Assembly (NCBI GenBank): GCA_934254925.1
Contig: CAKQMD010000043.1
Location: forward strand, 1 to 10,049
Reading direction: 5' to 3'
DNA: 10,049 bases
DNA from: an uncultured Alphaproteobacteria bacterium
GTDB lineage: Bacteria; Pseudomonadota; Alphaproteobacteria; RF32; CAG-239
Shown here one piece after another: positions 4,867 through 10,049 of the stretch. The notes below the pieces were generated by a model that saw only the letters and a list, made by a program, of their open reading frames with translations, had not been told where the DNA came from and made no database searches. Every line of letters starts with the position of its first letter. Within the stretch, counting starts at the first letter, position 1. The translations under genes were made by a program, and so were the position numbers.

Positions 4867-5925
4867 TTAGGGCAACGGTGACCAGGCGGTCCCGGTTTCT
4901 TCCTGTGTTTTGGCTTCGGGAGCGTCTTTTTTCCGTCTTTCTCTGGTAATATACTGATTTACGGCCAAGAGGCAATCAAAAAGTCCTTTTTTTGCGACGG
5001 CGGAAATCAGGTAAACTTTTTTGCCTGCTGCTTTTTCCAGGGTGAGGCGCTTTGCTTCGGCTTCCTCGGGACTCAGAGCGTCGCATTTGTTGAGGGCGAC
5101 GACTTCCGGCTTGGCGGCCAGTTTGGCATCATAGAGTTCCAGCTCTTTGCGGATGGCCTTGTATTCGGCCGTGACATCTTCCGCGGTGATGTCAATCAGA
5201 TGAATGAAGGCTGAGCAGCGTTCCACGTGTTTGAGAAAACGGTCGCCGAGTCCGACTCCTTCGTGTGCGCCTTCAATCAAGCCGGGGATGTCGGCAATGA
5301 CCATTTCGTAGTTGTCGACCCAGGCCACGCCGAGGTTGGGATGCAGCGTGGTAAAGGGATAATCGGCGATTTTGGGTCGTGCTTGAGTCACAACCGAAAG
5401 AAACGTGGATTTTCCGGCATTGGGCATGCCGATCAGGCCGACGTCGGCAATCACTTTCAGCCGCAGCCAGATCCATTTTTCTTCTCCGGGCCAGCCGGGT
5501 TCGGCATAGCGCGGCGCCTGGTTGGTTGAGGATTTGAACTGGGCGTTGCCGCGGCCGCCGTCGCCGCCCTTGGCAATCATAAAACGTTGACCGGGGACGA
5601 GCATGTCTGCCAGCAGAGTCTTGCCGTCTTCGGCCAAAACCTCGGTTCCGGTCGGAACTTTGATGATCAGGTCTTCGCCTTTTTTGCCGGATTTGTCAGA
5701 ACCCATGCCGGCGCCGCCTTTTTGCGCCTTGAAATGCTGGTGATAGCGAAAATCTATCAGGGTGTTGAGGTTGTCGACCGCCTCAATGAAGACGCTGCCG
5801 CCTTTGGCTCCGTCGCCGCCGTTGGGGCCGCCGAACTCAATGTATTTTTCTCGGCGGAAGGAAACGCAACCGGCGCCGCCGTCCCCTGATTTTACAAAAA
5901 TTTTAGCCTGATCCAAAAATTTCAT
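4867..5925 (-). CDS. obgE: Obg-family ribosome assembly GTPase
   Basis: Obg/CgtA GTPase, 352 aa, which binds the 50S subunit during late assembly and links it to stress and cell-cycle control. The glycine-rich Obg fold (1-158) has the classic start MKFLDQAKIFVKSGDGGAG and FGGPNGGDGAKGG (31-43). The G domain shows G1 GMPNAGKST (166-174), switch TT (192-193), G3 DIPG (212-215), G4 NKCD (279-282) and G5 SAV (308-310). G1 has Met where Leu is more common. The C-terminal tail after about 330 is short and charged, so the TGS-like extension of some Firmicutes is absent. The start is fixed by family homology, yet no Shine-Dalgarno precedes it. It follows the rpmA terminator and leads the obgE-rsfS unit; proBA, often next to obgE in alphaproteobacteria, is missing. 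Confidence 0.97.
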   Translation of the reverse strand: MKFLDQAKIFVKSGDGGAGCVSFRREKYIEFGGPNGGDGAKGGSVFIEAVDNLNTLIDFRYHQHFKAQKGGAGMGSDKSGKKGEDLIIKVPTGTEVLAEDGKTLLADMLVPGQRFMIAKGGDGGRGNAQFKSSTNQAPRYAEPGWPGEEKWIWLRLKVIADVGLIGMPNAGKSTFLSVVTQARPKIADYPFTTLHPNLGVAWVDNYEMVIADIPGLIEGAHEGVGLGDRFLKHVERCSAFIHLIDITAEDVTAEYKAIRKELELYDAKLAAKPEVVALNKCDALSPEEAEAKRLTLEKAAGKKVYLISAVAKKGLFDCLLAVNQYITRERRKKDAPEAKTQEETGTAWSPLP

Positions 5926-5975
5926 GACGCTTTACTTTATGCTCAAAAGTTTTTTCTTTTATTTAGTCGAAGAAA

Positions 5976-5995
5976 GGGGGTGTTTAAACACCCCC
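5976..5995 (-). terminator. Palindromic terminator after rpmA
   Basis: gggggtgttt/aaacaccccc is a perfect 20-bp palindrome 27 bp beyond the rpmA stop. TTTCTT follows on the minus strand. With no unpaired loop in the palindrome, a few central A-T pairs must open. It probably ends the rplU-rpmA transcript, with some readthrough to obgE. Confidence 0.7.
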
Positions 5996-6022
5996 CTGCT
6001 CCAAAAATCGCTTTCCGGCGCT

Positions 6023-6277
6023 TTATTCGGTAACGACGGAAACAAAGGTTTTGTCGTCGCTTTTCTTGGTGAAGACGACTTTGCCTTCGGCAATGGCGAA
6101 AATGGTGTGGTCTTTGCCCATATCAACATTTTCACCCGGGTGATATTTGGTGCCGCGCTGGCGAATGATGATGTTGCCCGGGATGACGCTTTCACCGCCG
6201 AACTTCTTGACGCCCAAACGACGACCTGCCGAGTCACGTCCGTTATTGGAACTACCACCTGACTTCTTATGTGCCAT
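6023..6277 (-). CDS. rpmA: 50S ribosomal protein L27
   Basis: L27, 84 aa, sits near the peptidyl transferase centre with its N-terminal tail reaching towards the tRNA ends. The family signature MAHKKSGGSSNNGRDSAGRRLG is intact (1-22) and lacks the cleaved N-terminal extension known from Firmicutes. GNIIIRQRGTKYHPGENV (34-51) is the second conserved block. The ATG has AGGAG nine bases upstream and lies 23 bp after the rplU stop, so the two form an operon. Confidence 0.98.
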   Translation of the reverse strand: MAHKKSGGSSNNGRDSAGRRLGVKKFGGESVIPGNIIIRQRGTKYHPGENVDMGKDHTIFAIAEGKVVFTKKSDDKTFVSVVTE

Positions 6278-6300
6278 GACTTAATACTCCTTATAAACTC

Positions 6301-6603
6301 TTACTTACCAATGACATCGGTGATTTTAACCAATGTGATTTGTTGTCTGTGACCGTTTTTGCGACGATAGTTTTGTCTTCTTTTCTTCTTGAAAACAATG
6401 ACCTTGGCGTCTTTTGCCTGCTTGAGGACCAAAGCCTTTACGCTGGCGCCGTCAACCAAAGGAGTACCAACGGTGTCACCCAGAGCCAAAACTTCGTTAA
6501 AAATTACTTCTTTACCTTCTTCGGCGGCGATTTTTTCCAGCTTTAAGATATCGCCAGATTCGACTTTATATTGTTTTCCGCCGGTTTTAATTACTGCGTA
6601 CAT
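6301..6603 (-). CDS. rplU: 50S ribosomal protein L21
   Basis: L21, 100 aa, a 23S rRNA-binding protein of the large subunit. Conserved landmarks are the start MYAVIKTGGKQYKV, GDTVGTPLV (45-53) and the basic block KKKRRQNYRRKNGHRQ near the C-terminus. A GTG three codons earlier (6610-6612) is also in frame, but it overlaps the Shine-Dalgarno sequence; the ATG has AAGG eight bases upstream and gives the standard family start. It is first in the rplU-rpmA operon and has the best promoter in the window. Confidence 0.98.
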   Translation of the reverse strand: MYAVIKTGGKQYKVESGDILKLEKIAAEEGKEVIFNEVLALGDTVGTPLVDGASVKALVLKQAKDAKVIVFKKKRRQNYRRKNGHRQQITLVKITDVIGK

Positions 6604-6643
6604 TTTTTTCACCTTATTTGTTTACATACAAAACGTTGATTGC

Positions 6644-6671
6644 AATATACATAACTTTTTGCCGCTGTCAA
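6644..6671 (-). promoter_or_regulatory. Predicted promoter of rplU-rpmA
   Basis: On the minus strand a perfect TTGACA (6666-6671), a 16-bp spacer and TATATT (6644-6649, 5/6). The start would be near 6637, giving a leader of about 34 nt with AAGG before the rplU ATG. The strength suits a ribosomal protein operon. Confidence 0.75.
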
Positions 6672-6699
6672 TAAGAATCTGGTTAAAAAATCAACATTA

Positions 6700-7164
6700 T
6701 TACTCATGAGAGAGGATTCTGTAGAACTCAGGTTTGAGAAATTTGCCCTGCCAGATGCCCAGACGCCGCTCTTTCGCCTCTTTTTGAGCGGTGTCATAAT
6801 CATGGGTATAACGTTGATAAGCAACAGCCCAGCCGTTTCTGACCATGGCTTCGTTGAGGTTGATGCCACCGCTTTTGCAGACGGAAACCTCACGTTTATA
6901 TTTGTCGGTGACGATTTTTTCGCAATGCAGGTCCGGGCCAACCAGAGACGCCAAAAATTCCCGCGCTTGTTGGCCGCAGTCGTAATCCCGGTTGTTTTTG
7001 TCCCGACAGGTTTGAAAATATTCCGGCGCGTCAATGCCTGAGAGCCTGATCTCGCGGTCATCAATGCGAATGCTGTCGCCGTCGATGACGTAAATGTCCG
7101 CCGCGCAAACGACGCCGGGCAACAAAAACAGCGCAATCGCCGAGAATAAGCTGCCTTGTTTCAT
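6700..7164 (-). CDS. Secreted staphylococcal-nuclease-like protein
   Basis: Thermonuclease-family (SNase/TNase) protein of 154 aa, expected to cleave DNA or RNA with calcium outside the cytoplasm. A signal peptide covers residues 1-21 (hydrophobic core LFSAIALFLLPGVV, cleavage after VCA). Catalytic landmarks are present: VIDGDS (26-31), R40 and D45/E48 in IRLSGIDAPE, and R91 in KYKREV, matching the two catalytic Arg and acidic metal/base positions of the family. LNEAMVRNGWAVAY (103-116) and AKERRLGIWQG (130-140) complete the fold. Cysteines 53, 63, 81 and 96 may form disulfides, which suits export. The ATG has GGAGG five bases upstream. It lies 96 bp upstream of rplU, without a clear terminator, so readthrough is possible. 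The role (nutrient scavenging or defence) is not shown. Confidence 0.93.
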   Translation of the reverse strand: MKQGSLFSAIALFLLPGVVCAADIYVIDGDSIRIDDREIRLSGIDAPEYFQTCRDKNNRDYDCGQQAREFLASLVGPDLHCEKIVTDKYKREVSVCKSGGINLNEAMVRNGWAVAYQRYTHDYDTAQKEAKERRLGIWQGKFLKPEFYRILSHE

Positions 7165-7197
7165 TTCATCCTCCGGCTTCTTATTTTAGCCTTTTGA

Positions 7198-7225
7198 TTT
7201 TTATTTGGAACACTTATTTTGCCAA
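7198..7225 (-). promoter_or_regulatory. Predicted promoter of the nuclease gene
   Basis: On the minus strand TTGGCA (7220-7225), a 16-bp spacer and TAAAAA (7198-7203). It lies in the 164-bp divergent gap shared with the lipoprotein gene. Confidence 0.4.
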
Positions 7226-7262
7226 AGTGCAAAAAATATATTGAATAACCTGTAAAAATCCT

Positions 7263-7291
7263 TTGTTGTTTACGGATCTTTGGCCTAAGAT
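7263..7291 (+). promoter_or_regulatory. Predicted promoter of the lipoprotein gene
   Basis: TTGTTG (7263-7268), a 17-bp spacer and TAAGAT (7286-7291). The match is modest. The start would be near 7298, giving a leader of about 31 nt. Confidence 0.35.
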
Positions 7292-7328
7292 AACACTGAA
7301 ATTTCAGAATTAAGATAAGGTATGCGCC

Positions 7329-8186
7329 GTGATTAACAAATTTTGCAGAAATCTGCTGGGTATGGCCGCCGTCAGCGCTTTGGCCGCCTGCAGCTATTTT
7401 GAAGGCCGTTCTATTCAGGATGTCTTTTCCGATCCGACAAACTCCAATGCCAGTCGGGAGGTGGAGCAACAACCCCTGATGACGCCGAGTTCCATCGTGG
7501 TTTGCCGCTCCAGGCAATGTGCGCCGGCCAAGCTGACGATGTCTAGGGAATATGTGTTCAATTCCCTGCTGCATTTGTTTGACAACAACAATTATCAAAA
7601 GGCGCTTGTTTGCCAGGCTGACCCGGCCAGCCACGTTTGCTTGGAAAACTACATTACCCTGCCGATCGTTGCGGGAATTGCCCCGACCAACGCTTATATC
7701 GATTATGTGAAAATCACCGACGTGATCGTCGGCAAAGGCGGCTCCAAGCTCAACCTGATCTTGAACTATAACCTTACCTTCGGCGGACAGACTCCCGATT
7801 GTACGCCTTCCAAGTCGATCCTGTTTGCCAAAAATGTCAACCATGTGTTGCTGGAAGACGGCGGCTATACCTGCAAAATGACCGCCATCGGTCAGACGAC
7901 GGTCAAAACGGTTTTTGCCATTGATTACATTGACCTTGATTATGGCTATATCGGCGGTTATTATTCCATCGGCCTGTCGGGGCCGGCTTACGGCGGCGGG
8001 TCGGGCTATATGATTTTGCGCCTGCCCAAGGATGCTTATCCGCTGGCGCCGGAGCTGCGTGCGCCCAAGTCTTCCGCGCGGAAATCGCAGCGGCGGATTC
8101 AGGAACAGGCGGGAATCGACATGCCGGAAACCGCGGAGACGGGAGCAGCCGGAAGCAATGTTCAGGTCTTTCCGATCAACCGTTAA
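7329..8186 (+). CDS. Uncharacterised lipoprotein
   Basis: Protein of 285 aa whose first 21 residues form a lipoprotein signal (basic NKFCR start, hydrophobic stretch, lipobox LAAC with lipidated C21). It should be anchored to a membrane on the periplasmic side. Ser22 at position +2 favours the outer membrane if E. coli rules hold. I do not recognise the mature domain. It has an even set of six cysteines (59, 64, 95, 104, 158, 182), a Tyr/Gly-rich stretch (IDYIDLDYGYIGGYYSIG, 198-215; then GPAYGGGSGY, 218-227), and a basic, probably flexible C-terminus after about 240. The start is GTG, supported by AAGG eight bases upstream; an ATG at 7322 is out of frame and soon meets a stop. The 3' end overlaps the convergent gene by 11 bp, and no terminator lies between them. 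Confidence 0.85.
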   Translation: MINKFCRNLLGMAAVSALAACSYFEGRSIQDVFSDPTNSNASREVEQQPLMTPSSIVVCRSRQCAPAKLTMSREYVFNSLLHLFDNNNYQKALVCQADPASHVCLENYITLPIVAGIAPTNAYIDYVKITDVIVGKGGSKLNLILNYNLTFGGQTPDCTPSKSILFAKNVNHVLLEDGGYTCKMTAIGQTTVKTVFAIDYIDLDYGYIGGYYSIGLSGPAYGGGSGYMILRLPKDAYPLAPELRAPKSSARKSQRRIQEQAGIDMPETAETGAAGSNVQVFPINR

Positions 8187-9903
8187 GACCGTAGGAAAAA
8201 TACTGCGCTCCCTGGTAGACGACGATCCTTTCAACATCGCGGAACTTGAGCCGCAGCTCGCCGAAGCTTATTTCCCCGTCGGCGGCGGGAAGCTTGCCGT
8301 GGCGCAGCTGGTATTCGCGCAGGTCGGCAGCATTCATGACCGTGCCGTCGCTGAAAAGAACGTTCCAGCCGTAACCAGACATGCCGATATCCAGATGAAT
8401 GGCTTTGCAATTTTCGTCTGCGACAAATTCGCCGCTTGGAGATTGGGCGGAGAAGTTAAAGTAAGCGTCGTTGCCGTTGCCGCTGTACCATTTGGCCAAT
8501 TGCTGTTGCTCTTTTTCTGCATTTTCCCGGTCGCGGTCGGCAGCGGCCAGGCCGAGGCGCTGCAGGCGGTTAAAGAAAATCAGGCTGCCGCCGGGACCGC
8601 TTAAAAAGCCTTGTCCCGCTTGAGACAGGGTCAGAATCTGCCCTTCACGGCCGGCAAGGGAGACAATGGTGAAGTCGTCGCTCAAAAGGGCGGCTTTTCC
8701 GCCGAAGTCGCCGCAGATGAAGCGCCCGCCGAATCTCGAAAACTGGCAGGAGCTGTCGATAAAGCCGAATTCCTCCTGATTGAAGGTGGCAATTTCTTCG
8801 CGGCCGTTGCGATACAAGGAGGCATAGCGCACCTGGTTCTTTTGCAGAGGCAACAGGGTTTCCTCACCGGAGGATACGGGCAGGATGTTACGTGTCCAGA
8901 GGACAAGCGACCAATCGGCAGCAGACGCCTCGAGATCGGTGAGCAGGAGGGTTTCCCGGTCGGTTTTCAACAAACGGACAGCTTGGTTGACGGGTTGTGC
9001 ATCTGCGCTGAAAGTTGCCCATTCTTCGGTGCTCGGTGTTGCAAAATTCCAGGAAAGAGTTTCCGGTTGGAAAACTTCTTCTTTGGCTGCGGCAAGGGGA
9101 GATTCTTGCGACTGTTCCGGTGTTTCCTCCTGCGGCAGGGGTACAGTCGGTTGCAGCGTCTCAAGGCTTTGTTCGCGGATGAAAATTTCGGCCTCTTCCT
9201 CTTCTGGGGCTGTGGTTTGGGGCGTCGTTAAAAATTCGGGAAAAGGCGCCGGTTCGCTTTTTTCTTCCGGCACTGTTAGCGGTTGTTCTTCGTTTTGCGG
9301 CGCCGGGATTTCTTCTTGGGGAACAGGCAGAGGATCAGGCGTCGGTTCGCTCTGATTGGGTATGTCTTCAAACCAAATTTCGTCAGCCGTGCCGCCTTGG
9401 CGCTGTTCTTCCGCTTCGTCTGAGAAGGGAAGCGGGGTATCATCGTCAAGGATCAGGTCGGGATTTTCGATCTCCGACAAGGGCGTCGGAGGTTCCGGTG
9501 CCGTTTCTTCCGCCGGAGAAGTTTCTTTTTCTTCTGCGAGAGGAGGGGCCGTCGGCAGATCCGACAAGTCGATTTCGGCTTCTTGTTCAGGGAAGGGAGG
9601 CGTTGAGGTTTCTGGCTCGTTTTCTTGAAAAATATCAAGCGGGGCATCCATGTTGCCAAGCAAGTCATCTATGGCCAAATCAGCGGAATTGTCGCCGGCA
9701 ATCAGTTGATCGAGATCGTCGATTTCCGTTTCGGGATTTGTTGTCGGGTTTTCTTTTGCTTGGGGTTCCTCTTGCGGAATTTCTTCGGCATATTCGTAGC
9801 CTTCGGGAAGTTCCGCGCCTTCCGGGAGCTCAATATATTCGTATTCGGCTTCGTCGTTTTCGGCGACGGGAGATTCTAAGTAAGGTTCGTTTTTGTCTGC
9901 CAT
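8176..9903 (-). CDS. Uncharacterised protein with acidic proline-rich half
   Basis: Protein of 575 aa with no signal peptide or membrane segment, so probably cytoplasmic. Residues 1 to about 285 are dominated by Glu, Asp, Pro, Thr and Ser and should be disordered; they include a tandem LPEGAELPEGYEYAE (27-41). Residues about 286-575 look folded, mostly beta, with many aromatic and glycine residues (FGGRFICGDFGGKAA, 391-405; SGYGWNVLFSDGT, 509-521). One short charged helix lies within (RDRENAEKEQQQLAKW, 457-472). No family is recognised. The start at 9903 is chosen because AGGTG lies five bases upstream; an ATG 13 codons earlier (9942) has no ribosome site. The 3' end overlaps the lipoprotein gene by 11 bp. 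An acidic linker with a folded end domain suits a scaffold or adaptor, but that is speculation. Confidence 0.8.
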   Translation of the reverse strand: MADKNEPYLESPVAENDEAEYEYIELPEGAELPEGYEYAEEIPQEEPQAKENPTTNPETEIDDLDQLIAGDNSADLAIDDLLGNMDAPLDIFQENEPETSTPPFPEQEAEIDLSDLPTAPPLAEEKETSPAEETAPEPPTPLSEIENPDLILDDDTPLPFSDEAEEQRQGGTADEIWFEDIPNQSEPTPDPLPVPQEEIPAPQNEEQPLTVPEEKSEPAPFPEFLTTPQTTAPEEEEAEIFIREQSLETLQPTVPLPQEETPEQSQESPLAAAKEEVFQPETLSWNFATPSTEEWATFSADAQPVNQAVRLLKTDRETLLLTDLEASAADWSLVLWTRNILPVSSGEETLLPLQKNQVRYASLYRNGREEIATFNQEEFGFIDSSCQFSRFGGRFICGDFGGKAALLSDDFTIVSLAGREGQILTLSQAGQGFLSGPGGSLIFFNRLQRLGLAAADRDRENAEKEQQQLAKWYSGNGNDAYFNFSAQSPSGEFVADENCKAIHLDIGMSGYGWNVLFSDGTVMNAADLREYQLRHGKLPAADGEISFGELRLKFRDVERIVVYQGAQYFSYGLNG

Positions 9904-9986
9904 CTCTACACCTGTTTGTTTCAATTTGGGGCAGTCTAACATATAATGTCTTAACAGGCTTTTAACAGCTGTGGCAAAGTCCCTAC

Positions 9987-10018
9987 AAAAATTGAACCGT
10001 CCGAAGAGGACGGTTCAA
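9987..10018 (-). terminator. Intrinsic terminator of an unseen minus-strand transcript
   Basis: ttgaaccgtcc (9992-10002), loop gaaga, ggacggttcaa (10008-10018): an 11-bp stem, followed on the minus strand by five more T after the stem (to 9987). It ends a transcript entering from the right. In the last 31 bases I cannot identify a gene; a TAG on the minus strand at 10042-10044 could be its stop. Confidence 0.8.
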
Positions 10019-10049
10019 GCTTAGGTTGACGAAGCGGTGCTCTAATAGA

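Noticed and set aside
6609..7136. An alternative 175-codon frame overlapping the nuclease gene on the same strand
   Set aside because: The other frame encodes a signal peptide and all SNase motifs; this one has neither.
7161..8237. A 358-codon open frame on the minus strand opposite the lipoprotein gene
   Set aside because: It mirrors a gene with a clear lipobox and ribosome site, and its product is rich in His, Arg and Gln as expected for an antisense frame.
9904..9942. Start of the 575-aa protein 13 codons upstream at 9942
   Set aside because: No ribosome binding sequence precedes that ATG, whereas the ATG at 9901-9903 has AGGTG five bases upstream.
9942..9947. A perfect TATAAT on the plus strand near the right edge
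   Set aside because: No convincing -35 box lies at the right distance and no plus-strand gene follows within the window.

Overview
The window looks like a piece of an alphaproteobacterial chromosome with moderate GC in genes and AT-rich gaps. The evidence is the ribosomal/GTPase block (L21, L27, Obg, RsfS, RlmH), an EnvZ-like histidine kinase and a secreted TNase-like nuclease, all alphaproteobacterial in style. A host-associated or gut-type lineage is an inference from general resemblance. No tRNA, rRNA, CRISPR array or transposase gene was found.

Layout. Positions 1-777 have no convincing gene: an AT-rich stretch, then a strongly purine-biased tract (about 170-700) that carries a nested palindromic element (311-380) and a 35-bp direct repeat. 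A histidine kinase without a visible partner regulator follows (778-2136, +). It converges on a small XRE-type DNA-binding protein (2234-2596, -). The 530-bp gap beyond that holds two copies of a duplicated element and a leader that looks like an attenuator for the XRE gene. rlmH (3126-3566, -) diverges from an unrecognised 168-aa gene (3718-4224, +), which has a strong bidirectional terminator. A run of consecutive hairpins (4294-4410) fills the gap before the next convergent gene.

The central block on the minus strand is rplU-rpmA, a palindromic terminator, then obgE-rsfS. These genes make two 50S proteins, a ribosome-assembly GTPase and the ribosome silencing factor. With rlmH (23S rRNA modification) they form a ribosome biogenesis and control neighbourhood. 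proBA and nadD, which often lie between obgE and rsfS in alphaproteobacteria, are absent here, and a plus-strand gene separates rsfS from rlmH.

The right part has a secreted thermonuclease-like protein (6700-7164, -). It diverges from an unrecognised lipoprotein (7329-8186, +), which converges with and overlaps by 11 bp a 575-aa protein (8176-9903, -). That protein has a long acidic, proline-rich N-terminal half and a folded C-terminal half. The window ends with a terminator for an unseen minus-strand transcript.

The points most worth a second look are the alternative-hairpin leader of the XRE gene, the duplicated element it contains, and the hairpin array at 4294-4410.
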